Assembly (NCBI GenBank): GCA_000224765.2
Contig: AGAU01000041.1
Span: 1-64,000 of the forward strand
DNA from: SAR324 cluster bacterium JCVI-SC AAA005
Lineage (GTDB): Bacteria > SAR324 > NAC60-12
Length of the DNA stretch: 64,000 nt
Direction: 5' to 3'
In this document: one piece after another, positions 1 to 9,988 of the stretch
Layout: every line of letters begins with the position of its first letter
How positions within the stretch are numbered: the first letter of the stretch is position 1
The notes under the pieces: model-generated
Told to the model about the DNA's origin: nothing
Seen by the model: only the letters and a program-made list of their open reading frames with translations
Database searches by the model: none
Program-made: the position numbers and the translations under genes

Positions 1-929
1 TGTCTGAGGTAGATCTAGAAATCAGGGAAGGAGAAACAGTAGGTCTTGTAGGCGAGTCTGGTTGTGGTAAGACCACACTTGGTCAAACCATTGCGGGTCT
101 GATGGATCCCTCCAATGGAAAGATCAAATTATCAATTAGTGGACAGATGCGTGAAATTTCAAACTTGCCTGAGAAGGCGAGAAGAGATGTTTGGCAGCAC
201 ATCCGATTTGTTTTTCAAGATCCCTTTGCTTCACTCAATCCCAGGATGACCGTTTTTGAAATTGTGTCTGAGTCTTTGAGAAATGGACCATCACGAATTG
301 AGAATCGTCGACTTAGGCAAGAGAGAGTGTATGAAGTCTTAGAAAGAGTTGGGCTTGATCCCGCCCAAAGTGACCGCTATCCTCACGCCTTCTCAGGAGG
401 TCAGCGTCAACGTATTGGGATTGCCCGTGCCCTTGCTCCCAAACCGAAGATTGTGATCGCTGATGAGCCTGTATCTGCGCTTGATGTGTCAGTACAAGCT
501 CAAATACTGAATCTTTTCCATGATTTACAAAAGGACCTTGGCCTGACCTATCTTTTCGTATCGCATGATCTGAATGTCGTTTCAAACATTTCTGACCGTG
601 TCGCTGTAATGTATGCTGGACGGATTGTAGAAATTGCTAAGACTAATCAGATCTACAGTTCCCCCCGTCATCCTTACACTGCAGCTCTTCTTGCAGCCGT
701 CCTTACGCCAGAATATAAGCCAAATAAATCTCAAAGAGAGCCGTTGCAGGGACATCCTCCAAACCTCGCTAATTTGCCTCCAGGCTGTTCCTTTGCTTCA
801 AGATGCTCTTTTGCAAGTTCAAATTGTCATCACAATCCACCGAAGCTGGAATGTGATGACAATGGGGGGTGGGCCGCATGCCATCGCAAGAATGAATTAT
901 CACTCGCAGGTTTAACAATTGTCAGTTGA
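1..929 (+). CDS. Oligopeptide/dipeptide-type ABC transporter ATP-binding protein (DppF/OppF-like), 5'-truncated by window edge
   Basis: Frame 3 is open from the window start: SEVDLEIREGETVGLVGESGCGKTT (Walker A), then SGGQRQRIGIARAL signature, IVIADEPVSALD Walker B, and C-terminal Cys-rich oligo_HPY-like tail GCSFASRCSFASSNC...ACH. Confidence 0.93.
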   Translation, partial: SEVDLEIREGETVGLVGESGCGKTTLGQTIAGLMDPSNGKIKLSISGQMREISNLPEKARRDVWQHIRFVFQDPFASLNPRMTVFEIVSESLRNGPSRIENRRLRQERVYEVLERVGLDPAQSDRYPHAFSGGQRQRIGIARALAPKPKIVIADEPVSALDVSVQAQILNLFHDLQKDLGLTYLFVSHDLNVVSNISDRVAVMYAGRIVEIAKTNQIYSSPRHPYTAALLAAVLTPEYKPNKSQREPLQGHPPNLANLPPGCSFASRCSFASSNCHHNPPKLECDDNGGWAACHRKNELSLAGLTIVS

Positions 930-1010
930 ATTATTGCAGTATGATCTTCGTGGCTGTGGCAATGAGTATTTCATAACCAAAATTTAACCAACACTCATAG
1001 GCAAATCGTT

Positions 1011-2390
1011 ATGAAACAAGAAATTTATGGACATCTTTCTTTGGATACCATGGCCACACATATTCCCCATAAATTTATTGTGCCTGAGGGAACCAATACA
1101 CTGCGACTTGAATTTACTCATACACCCGAACATCCAGGGGTTGGTAATATCCCACACCAGCTTAGTATTTCAGTTTATGGTCCGAATGGGGCAAGGGGAA
1201 CAAGACACAACAACGATGATCAACAACCGATCATATCTAAAAACTGGGCTTCACCGGGGTATCTGAGTGGTCCGATTGAGCCAGGAGAGTGGACTGTTGA
1301 GTTAGATGTCCACCGCATCCTGCCGCCTGGTAGCGTGGATTATCAAATTAATGTTTTTTGTGGAAACGAAGTCACGGATTCTAGGACGCCAATGCCTGGT
1401 CCAATGATGCCAAATTCGTTGCGGCGTCGGGGTCCAGGTTGGTATACCGGTGATCTACATGGGCATACTTATCATTCAGACGGAGATTTCAGTCCAGCAG
1501 AATTTTTAGAGGAAGCTTTGAAGAGGGGGTATGACTTTGTTGCCCTAACTGACCACAATACACAGTCAGCAATTCCAGAAATTACTAGTCTTGCTGGAGA
1601 GGCAATAACCATTCTAAGTGGAGTGGAGTTGACAACCTTCAACGGGCATGCGGTTGTCCTTGGTGTCAACGAATGGACAGAATGGCGAGTCAAAGATGGC
1701 AATTCAATGAGTGCTCTGGCTTCAGATCTTCAAAATAGAGGAGCACTTTACATTATTGCTCACCCCAAGAGTGAGGGACACCCGATATGTACTGGTTGTC
1801 GATGGGCCTTTTCGGATATGATGCCAGGTCCAGCAAGGCATGTGGAAGTCTGGAACAGAGGCTGGGCCGGCTCTCATAACGAACCTGGACTACGCCAATT
1901 TTACAAATGGCTCAACGAGGGATTCCGTATGGTTGCTTCCAGCGGAACGGATACTCACCGTTCAATGCCTCCTGAGGTCCGTATCGGAGCAAATAGAGTT
2001 TACGCCTACGATAATACCCAGGATGAAATTCTTGATGGTCTCAGAAGAGGGCATAGTTTCGTGACCAGCGGTCCAGAAATCCAATTCACAGCTGAAACGG
2101 AAGATTCAGGAGCTTGTATGGGAGATTTGGTCAAGCCAGGTCAGCTAACTCTACATTTGGGTTGGTCTTCGGGGTCTACTGGAGTTGATTCCTCTGAGCT
2201 TGAGGCTGTCCTGATTAAAAATAACAAAACTCTGAGCCGTTGGTCATGTGGTGAGCATGAAGATTCTGAGTTCACAATCTTCTCTGAGGAAGCAGACTGG
2301 TTTTCCCTAGAATTGAGAGATCGAAGAGGTGAGCTTCATGCACTCTCAAATCCTATATTTGTTGGTCAGCAGGTTGGTACTTGGCGATAG
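1011..2390 (+). CDS. PHP-domain metallohydrolase, CehA/McbA-like
   Basis: GDLHGHTYHSDGDFSPAEFLEEALKRGYDFVALTDHNT PHP metal-binding motif; ATG start; 459 aa. Confidence 0.85.
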   Translation: MKQEIYGHLSLDTMATHIPHKFIVPEGTNTLRLEFTHTPEHPGVGNIPHQLSISVYGPNGARGTRHNNDDQQPIISKNWASPGYLSGPIEPGEWTVELDVHRILPPGSVDYQINVFCGNEVTDSRTPMPGPMMPNSLRRRGPGWYTGDLHGHTYHSDGDFSPAEFLEEALKRGYDFVALTDHNTQSAIPEITSLAGEAITILSGVELTTFNGHAVVLGVNEWTEWRVKDGNSMSALASDLQNRGALYIIAHPKSEGHPICTGCRWAFSDMMPGPARHVEVWNRGWAGSHNEPGLRQFYKWLNEGFRMVASSGTDTHRSMPPEVRIGANRVYAYDNTQDEILDGLRRGHSFVTSGPEIQFTAETEDSGACMGDLVKPGQLTLHLGWSSGSTGVDSSELEAVLIKNNKTLSRWSCGEHEDSEFTIFSEEADWFSLELRDRRGELHALSNPIFVGQQVGTWR

Positions 2391-2462
2391 ATTACAAAGA
2401 TCAGTAAGAACATATTCTATCACATTGCCTGGATTGTTTTAAACTCTTGAGGAAAAAAAACA

Positions 2463-3917
2463 TTGGAAGATTTTATACTTTCATCAGGCCAGCAATTTGA
2501 GTTTGAAGTTCATGTTGATCGCAGCAACAAGGCAATTTCTCCTTTCTTTGAGATTCCAGTATATGTGACAAAGGGAGTTACTAGGATTGATGTCACTTTC
2601 CAATATGATAAGTCTAATGATTGTTTGATAGATATTGGCATTTTGGATAGCACAGCAACCAATTTCCCGACTCAGAGAGGATTCCGTGGATGGAGTGGTG
2701 GGGCACGTGATCATTTTTTCGTAGCTCGAGATAGCGCAACTCCTGGATACTATGCTGGTGAGATTCATGAAGGCGTATGGAAAATAGTTCTGGGGCTTTA
2801 CATACTCCCTGTAGAAGGAGCAAGCATCAAATTGGGGATGAAAGCAGATGATTCTGCTAGAAAATTATTCATTCCTCCAGAACCAGTTAGGGTGAGAAGA
2901 AACGGAGCGGGATGGTTTCGCGGTGATCTTCACTGTCACACGTACCACAGTGATGCTAAGGGATCCCCAGAGCTGTTAGCAGAAAATGCTAGAATGGTTG
3001 GGCTGGATTTTCTTGCGGTTACGGACCACAACACCACAACTCAGTGGCAGTATTTCGGACAGAAGAGTACAGAAGATTTAGTCTTTGTCGCTGGAATGGA
3101 ACTAACTACTTACCGGGGCCATGCCAATATCTTTGGTCTTTCAGAGTGGATAGATTTTCGAATACGTGGAAGTGAAGACTTGCCTACATTTCTTGAGGAA
3201 GTAAAACGCCAAAATGCAATTTTTTCCGTCAACCATGATAAGGAACCTCTGATTTGGGACTATAAATATCCTGAAATGGATTGTATGGAGGTCTTCCACG
3301 GACACTGGCTTACAAGTAATGAGGGTATTTTGAAAACTTATGATCGACTTCTCGCGGAAGGTCGTCAAATTTCTCTGATCGGTGGTAGCGATCTACATCA
3401 GCCTGCAGAATTAAGGCCTCCAGGGCCCTTTGGCCTAGGTAAACCCACAACAGTGATTTGGGCTCCTTATCTGGATGCTAATTCTGTAGTGGACGCTCTT
3501 AAAAAAGGATTCGGATATGTTACAGAGTCTCCAACTGGTCCACATCTGATCTTTAATGTTAATTCTAAACCCATGGGCAGTTGCATCAAAAGCGCTGAGT
3601 TAGACTCCAATGATCTCGATGTGAATTTTGAAGTAAAGGGTGCCAAAGGTGATAAACTACGTTTTATGACAGATGCAGGTTGTATTAAGGAATACAGAAT
3701 TCCTTCAGAAGATTGGCAGGATGGAATAAAGATCTCTGTCCCAGGTAAATTTTTACGTGCAGAAATCGAAGCTGAAAATAGCCGTAAACGACTGATCAAC
3801 GAACTTTTGGATTGGTATAAAGATCGCCCTATTTACAACCGATCTCAACAATCTTTGGAAGATCCTTCGAGAATTCTTAGATCGCTGAGCAATCCCGTCT
3901 TTTTCAAGGATGTTTGA
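2463..3917 (+). CDS. PHP-domain metallohydrolase, CehA/McbA-like (second tandem paralog)
   Basis: GDLHCHTYHSDAKGSPELLAENARMVGLDFLAVTDHNT matches the upstream gene motif; probable TTG start preceded by a GAGG-like RBS. Confidence 0.84.
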   Translation: MEDFILSSGQQFEFEVHVDRSNKAISPFFEIPVYVTKGVTRIDVTFQYDKSNDCLIDIGILDSTATNFPTQRGFRGWSGGARDHFFVARDSATPGYYAGEIHEGVWKIVLGLYILPVEGASIKLGMKADDSARKLFIPPEPVRVRRNGAGWFRGDLHCHTYHSDAKGSPELLAENARMVGLDFLAVTDHNTTTQWQYFGQKSTEDLVFVAGMELTTYRGHANIFGLSEWIDFRIRGSEDLPTFLEEVKRQNAIFSVNHDKEPLIWDYKYPEMDCMEVFHGHWLTSNEGILKTYDRLLAEGRQISLIGGSDLHQPAELRPPGPFGLGKPTTVIWAPYLDANSVVDALKKGFGYVTESPTGPHLIFNVNSKPMGSCIKSAELDSNDLDVNFEVKGAKGDKLRFMTDAGCIKEYRIPSEDWQDGIKISVPGKFLRAEIEAENSRKRLINELLDWYKDRPIYNRSQQSLEDPSRILRSLSNPVFFKDV

Positions 3918-4100
3918 CAGAAGTTGAAAATTAAATTGCTTCCTTTGCTACTAAAAAATTCGGTTGAAACAACTCCTAAGTCAACATTACTTAGAAAAAA
4001 ACAGGTTCGGTCTACGAACATGTAAAAGGGCTTTCATTGAAACAATCAACATCCAAATCCAATTCTTACTGAATCTTACGGAGAACTATTTATCAGAGAG

Positions 4101-4616
4101 AAATGGCCTCACGTAATTTTTCTGGAAGGACATGGCGAACGGGGGGATAATCTGGAGCTAATTCGAAAGCATGGCCTGCCTAAATTAGTTGGAGAAGGTC
4201 AGCAATTTCCTTTAGTTTTCGTAAGCCCAAACGGTCTGCCTGAGTCCTATTGGCGCAGGAGCTTCATTATTGCCCTGGTCGCAGAACCTCTAATAAACTA
4301 CTCAATTGACTCAACTCGTGTTCACTTAAGAGGACTGAGTATTGGGGATTTTTGACCTGGCAGGTGGCTCTCGATTATTCAGAAAAGTTCGCTGCGAATG
4401 TACCTGTTTGCGGTGGGATGTCGTACATTGATTTGCCGTTTTTATGGAGAGTATAAGAAATCTTCCTATTTGGGCCTTTCATGTCAGCGGGGAGGATGTA
4501 GTTATGTACCATGAATTAGTTTGGACTTTTGACAAAGTCAACTTTCCAGGTGGGCGTGCGAAGCTTCTGATTCAGAACTCCACGACTGGATGCTGAGCAA
4601 AACCAGAACCCACTAG
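4101..4616 (+). pseudogene. Relic of an alpha/beta serine hydrolase (predicted peptidase / phospholipase-carboxylesterase-like)
   Basis: Hand translation gives EKWPHVIFLEGHGERGDNLELIRKHGLPKLVGEGQQFPLVFVSPN, then after disruption STRVHLRGLSIGDF, (frameshift) TWQVALDYSEKFAANVPVCGG, then ESIRNLPIWAFHVSGEDVV, then HDWML. Block order matches a serine hydrolase; frameshifts and stops between blocks. Confidence 0.72.
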
Positions 4617-5088
4617 GTTGCTAGATAGCCTTATTACAAACATTCTGACCGGTCCCAGCATTAAGAACAGTATTGATGAACTTGGCTCGGACAAATTTTT
4701 TATCCAATGATTGGCCTTTGCATTTTGAACTCAATTTCGGTCCCCCCTTATGCCATACTTACTAATTCGTCTGTCAAAGGGGGAAATCTGGCCAGGCTTT
4801 TCCTTGTAGATCTCCAAAGCTGTAGCTCCTAAATTTTTTTTTCATTGCTGAAGTATTTTTGTTGAGTTTTAGATGATATGAAGTGTTCTAAGCAGAGATA
4901 GTAGTTCTTACCTTTGAAATGAGATTTCAGCCAGATTTACATCTGATGTTTCTCCAGCAGATCATCAAAAAACTATTTGATAAATTTTTGATGTTCTCAG
5001 ACTTTTCATCTGACGCTAACGAGGCTATGTTTGCCACCAAGTTCGTTCAATCTGCTTAGTGAACAAATTATTGAGGAAAGACTTCATT

Positions 5089-6060
5089 ATGACATCTTTG
5101 AAAGCTGCTGATGGGACAAATGTCCAAAAAGTTACTATTGCCAATGGTCCCTCAAGGGCCCAATTGATGAGTTATGGAGCAACATTAACGGAATTCAGGC
5201 TGGACGGAATCGCTTATTCCTTGGCCTTGGGCAGCCCTGATCTGGAAAGCTACAAAGGGAAGATGCAGTATTTTGGTGCTATTGTTGGACCCATTGCTAA
5301 TCGAGTTGCACAAGGCAAGGCTCTACTTGATGGTCAAAGTTTACAGCTGGCAGTGAATGAAAACGGGCATGCCTTGCATGGTGGACTTGAGGGAATCTCA
5401 CAGAAAAACTGGCAGGTTAAGGAATTGGAACATAATTGGGTCACCTTCTCTTTAGAAACCTCGGATGGTGAGAGTGGTTTGCCTGGACCACTTGAAATCA
5501 TGGTGAGCTATTCGATTCAGAATGACGGTGCACTCAAAATTGAGGTTTCTGCAAAGAGTGAAAAACCAACTTTCTGTAATCCAGCTTTTCATGGCTATTG
5601 GTGTCTTAATGGTGAAGGTTTATCAGGTCACAAACTGATGATTCATGCTGATCACTTCCTGCCAACTAATAAAGCCCTGATTCCAACAGGACAGATACAG
5701 TCCGTAGAAGGTACTCCTTATGATTTGAGGCAGCCAAGAGATGTACCTACTGAAATCAGCCTGGATACAAACTTTTGTTTAAATGGCAGTGGTCTGCGAG
5801 AGGTAGCCAGATTAGCAACAGACGAACTTGCGATGATTGTCGAAACAGATGCGCCAGGGTTACAAGTGTATGACGCAGCGCGGCTGGATACTTCCCCTGT
5901 TATTGGCCATTGTGGGAAGCCTTATTTTAGACATGCAGGTATTGCGATGGAACCACAAGTCTGGCCAGATGCTCCAAATCAGCCAAGCTTCCCATCAATC
6001 GCTTTACGTCCGGGAGAGCGTTTCAGTCAAACATCCTTCTTCCGCTTCATCCTCAAATAA
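5089..6060 (+). CDS. galM: Aldose 1-epimerase (mutarotase) family
   Basis: GPIANRVAQGKALLDGQSLQLAVNENGHALHGGLEG, NPAFHGYWCLNG, AMEPQVWPDAPNQPSFPSIALRPGE. ATG 5089 with upstream GAGGAAAG is likelier than the listed GTG at 5059. Confidence 0.9.
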   Translation: MTSLKAADGTNVQKVTIANGPSRAQLMSYGATLTEFRLDGIAYSLALGSPDLESYKGKMQYFGAIVGPIANRVAQGKALLDGQSLQLAVNENGHALHGGLEGISQKNWQVKELEHNWVTFSLETSDGESGLPGPLEIMVSYSIQNDGALKIEVSAKSEKPTFCNPAFHGYWCLNGEGLSGHKLMIHADHFLPTNKALIPTGQIQSVEGTPYDLRQPRDVPTEISLDTNFCLNGSGLREVARLATDELAMIVETDAPGLQVYDAARLDTSPVIGHCGKPYFRHAGIAMEPQVWPDAPNQPSFPSIALRPGERFSQTSFFRFILK

Positions 6061-6076
6061 CTTCAAGGGTTGCGAA

Positions 6077-7291
6077 TTAAGCAGTAGTTTCAGGAATTCG
6101 AGCAAAGCGAATGTCCGTCACCTCTGCAACGCGAACAGGGAGTCCTTCCTTTGCAGAACAAATTGCAGCCATTGTGGTTTTCACATCTCGCATCCCGTCT
6201 TCTCCTGTGTAGCCGGGTTTACGGCCACTGATAAGTGCATCAATTAATTCATTGATCTGGTTTTGATGAGCTTTACTGTAGTACGAAACCTCGGACTGCC
6301 AGATATCGTCCTCACCCTCATCAAACCGAAAAGTCCTAGTTTTTTTATCTTTGCGATGAAGGACGAGATGTGTGCTCTCCCCCATCCACTGCAGTCCTCG
6401 GCCACCTTCACCCAGTACTTCTATCATTCCTTGGTCTCCAATCATGCTCAAACTGAAGCCATACATCGGGTCGAACTTCCCATTGAGTGTCTCTGCTCGC
6501 ATCCAGACCCCTTGACAGGCTGGATCGTCGTATGTCCAGGTGATGATCGGGATGTCTCCAGAATCCTCCGGACGGTAAACGTGGGTTTCTCCTTCATCGA
6601 CATGATAAGCAGCCTTCATCCAGCGGATATCTGATTTTAAAGCATAGACTTCCTCAATTCTTGCACCCATTAGGTATTCAGCTGTCGCAAAGAAGTGAAC
6701 ACAATGATCAAACATCCAAGGGAACCCCGCACCTCCAGCCTTTTTGGAATCGATCCGCCATCCACGATGATCATCAGTCACTGGACGGTCGGTCTCCAGT
6801 ACTCCTGGACGATCGATCCAAGATCCAAATCTTTGGCGCATCTGCTGAGGCTTACCGATCTCTCCAGCTTCAATTAAAGCCCGTGCCTGTTTGAGCGAAG
6901 TCATGAAGATGTAGGACTCTCCGACCATTAGTGCCACACCATTGGATCGAGCAGCCTCACAAACTTCCTGGCCCGCAGTCAACGTCAAACAGAATGGCTT
7001 TTCGCAGAGAATATTCTTCCCTGCCAGGGCCGCTGCGAGTGCCATTTGGGAATGCAAAATAGTTGGAGTGGTGATGTCTACGGTGTTGATCTCTTGATCC
7101 TGTAGCATCTGCTTGTAAGAGGTGTAGGTTCTAGGAATACCATACTTAATCGCAATCTCTTTGCTACGAGCTGCGTCTAGGTCACAGACAGCCATGACCT
7201 CTGCATTGGGATGGGTAGAATAAGCCTTGAGATGACTTTCGCAGACCATGCCTAGACCGACAAGCCCAACATTCACTTTTTCAACTTTCAT
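6077..7291 (-). CDS. Gfo/Idh/MocA family oxidoreductase
   Basis: N-terminal Rossmann VGLVGLGMVCESHLKAY, then ILCEKPFCLT (EKP motif). Confidence 0.92.
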   Translation of the reverse strand: MKVEKVNVGLVGLGMVCESHLKAYSTHPNAEVMAVCDLDAARSKEIAIKYGIPRTYTSYKQMLQDQEINTVDITTPTILHSQMALAAALAGKNILCEKPFCLTLTAGQEVCEAARSNGVALMVGESYIFMTSLKQARALIEAGEIGKPQQMRQRFGSWIDRPGVLETDRPVTDDHRGWRIDSKKAGGAGFPWMFDHCVHFFATAEYLMGARIEEVYALKSDIRWMKAAYHVDEGETHVYRPEDSGDIPIITWTYDDPACQGVWMRAETLNGKFDPMYGFSLSMIGDQGMIEVLGEGGRGLQWMGESTHLVLHRKDKKTRTFRFDEGEDDIWQSEVSYYSKAHQNQINELIDALISGRKPGYTGEDGMRDVKTTMAAICSAKEGLPVRVAEVTDIRFARIPETTA

Positions 7292-7489
7292 TTTTTCAAC
7301 ATGATTTCAGATGTCATTAAAGGAACATGGAAGAAATAACGTCTATTGATTACTGCTTATACTATCGGTTTTTTAAATAATCGATACGTTCTGGTAAAAT
7401 GATAATCAAATGGGAACTGGCTACTTGGAAGATTTGCATGCAGCTGTCGGATTAGATGGAGTTGTGCACTCGCTGGCTTCCCAATTGAA

Positions 7490-8035
7490 CCTATAAACGC
7501 TTGATGTAACTTGGTAAAGCTTAGAGCAGCGACTAAAATTGAAAAAAATAAATCAGTGAATTCAAGCGTAATTCGCAATACTTAGAATCCAATAGATGCA
7601 AAAAGTGGCTTGATTGCACTCAATGGGACGTTGGGGGCTTAGGATGCAATTATGAACTGGGCTGCAGCCGCACCCTCCTGATTAGAAAATGATGGTAGAG
7701 CTGTCAATTTCTCTTCCTTAGAAAACCTTGCAAATCGTATCGATTCACCCGATTTGGAAGTGGAGCCGGATGATATTCTGGTATTACATAATGCTGGACC
7801 ACGAAGTCCATCGGGAATGCCCCAGGCAGGTTATTTGGCGATTCGAAAGAAGTTAGCAAAAGTGGGAGTCAAAGACATGATTTGTATCTCAGATGCTCGC
7901 ATTTCAGAAACTGTATTCAGCATCATTAAGTTGCGTGTCATTTCATAAGCTGATCTTGGTTGTTTACTGTCTCTGGATCAAAATGGAAATCGTATCTGTC
8001 TCTCGGCTTCGGCCAAAATCGATTAACCTTCAGGT
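7490..8035 (+). pseudogene. Relic of the C-terminal part of a dihydroxy-acid dehydratase (IlvD/Edd family)
   Basis: One frame reads NSSVIRNT*NPIDAKSGLIALNGTLGA*DAIMNWAAAAPS*LENDGRAVNFSSLENLANRIDSPDLEVEPDDILVLHNAGPRSPSGMPQAGYLAIRKKLAKVGVKDMICISDARISETVF, resembling IlvD/Edd C-termini, with several in-frame stops. Confidence 0.8.
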
Positions 8036-8414
8036 TACTTCGCAAGAATTATAGCTTGGGTGTTTTCATACGCTAGCCTCTTGCATACTACCTTTGTTAG
8101 TTTACCAGAAACTCTATCATAATATGATTTTACCAGCTCCTTGAGGATGTGGCTTAGATTTCTTAAATATATCTTGATGTAAATTAAGTGATTAATATCA
8201 AATGCTAAATTATCAAAATAATAGAAAAAGCGCCCTTGATAAGCCCAAATTCTCCAGTAAATTAAAGATCATAAATACCTAATTTTATTGAATTTATTAT
8301 TTGTTTGAATTACTGATTCACTTGGCAAAGATAATGAAATAAAAAATTGTGACCTAATTTCTATGCTGCTTCTACAAATGTAGGTTAATTAATCATCAAA
8401 AATCATGAGCTTTA

Positions 8415-9894
8415 ATGAGTCTGATAAAGGAATTTAAGTCTTTGATTAATCAATCGAATACAGTTGAATTTGTTCGATCTGGGCTGATAGGAGATGATAT
8501 AGAAATAAAAGGTCCATTTGGGCCAATTCGATTGATTTATGCTGATTATGTTGCATCTGGGCGCGCTTTGGACCAAGTAGAAGATTTCATTCGCCAGAGA
8601 GTTCTACCATATTACGCCAATAGCCATACTGAAGCCTCCTACTGTGGCTCTTTTATGACAGAGTTGCGTAATGCGTCTAGAGAAGAAGTTGCTAGAATGA
8701 CCGGTGCTGGTCAAGGTACGAGTGTAGTTTTTACAGGTGCTGGATCCACATCAGCTATCAATAGGCTAGTTAGTTTGTTAGATTTGTCAGGGATTATTGA
8801 TCGTGGGAAGAGAGCGTTAGTTCTAGTTGGGCCTTATGAGCACCATTCAAACTTGCTCCCCTGGAGAGAAAGTGGTGCAGAAGTTATCGAGATCCAAGAA
8901 GGATCTCAAGGAGGTCCGAGCAAAAAGCATTTAATTCAAGTTTTGAAAAATGTTGCTTCAGCAGAAATCATCGTAGGTGCTTTTTCAGCTGCATCGAATG
9001 TAACCGGATTCATGACCGATGTGAATGGTGTGACAAGTATTCTTAAGGCATACAGTGCCATCGCGATTTGGGATTATGGTTGTGGGTGCACCCTACATGT
9101 CAATGAGCATGAAATCTGATTGTAATGATTCAAAGGATGCTATTGTATTTTCCCCGCACAAATTTCTCGGTGGGCCTGGAGCAAGCGGAGTAATGATTGT
9201 CAGAGATGCAGTAGTACGCTCATTGACACCATCTTTGCCAGGAGGTGGTACAGTTAACTTTGTATCTCCATGGGGCCATACTTATTCTGATACTATTCAG
9301 AGAAGAGAAGAGGGTGGCACACCTAACATTCTTGGCGATATAAGGGTAGCACTCGCAATGCTTGTCAAGGAAGCTTTAGGTCAAGATTGGATAGAGTGCA
9401 GAAACAAATATCTCCGCAAGCGGGCATCTTCAATTTGGGAAAGAAATCCAAGGTTAGAATTTATGGGAGGAAATCAATCTCCCAAATTACCTATTTTTTC
9501 GTTTCGCGTAAGAGATGGAAATGGCGGGTATGTTCACCACCAATTTTTTACAAGACTCTTGAGTGATGTTGCAGGGGTACAAGCTCGTGGGGGTTGTGCT
9601 TGTGCAGGTGCATATGCACACCGATTGTTGGGAATAAATCAAGAGCAATCTGATATAATTGAACAGTCTTTAAAAAATGGAAATGAGCTTGAAAAGCCTG
9701 GCTGGATTCGACTTAATTTTTCAGCAATTGTGACCGATGAAAAAGTTGATCGGATAACAAGTGCGGTTGACGATCTTGCACTTTCCGCGATGAATTATCA
9801 GTCTTGCTATCATGTAGATGCAAAAAATGCTCGCTTCATTCCGATCTGCAATAATATTAATAAAGGATCGGATAAAACCTCTGGAAACAACTAG
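8415..9894 (+). pseudogene. Class V aminotransferase-fold PLP enzyme (cysteine desulfurase-like), split by one frameshift near 9078-9088
   Basis: ORF 8415..9119 carries the N-terminal half (VGPYEHHSNLLPWRESGAEVIEI, ending IAIWDYG); ORF 9055..9894 carries AIVFSPHKFLGGPGASGVMIVRD (PLP Lys) to RGGCACAGAYAHRLLGI. The reading frame moves +1 between them. Confidence 0.83.
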
Positions 9895-9988
9895 TAATGC
9901 GATACTCCCGAAGAGTTTAGAAGAACTAATGAAAACAAAATTCCTCAATTTTTCAAAAACAAAAGAACTCATTTAAGTCAACTTCTTC

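Noticed and set aside
5837-6247. 136-aa plus-strand ORF spanning the galM end
   Set aside because: Overlaps galM out of frame and the convergent Gfo/Idh/MocA gene; no motif.
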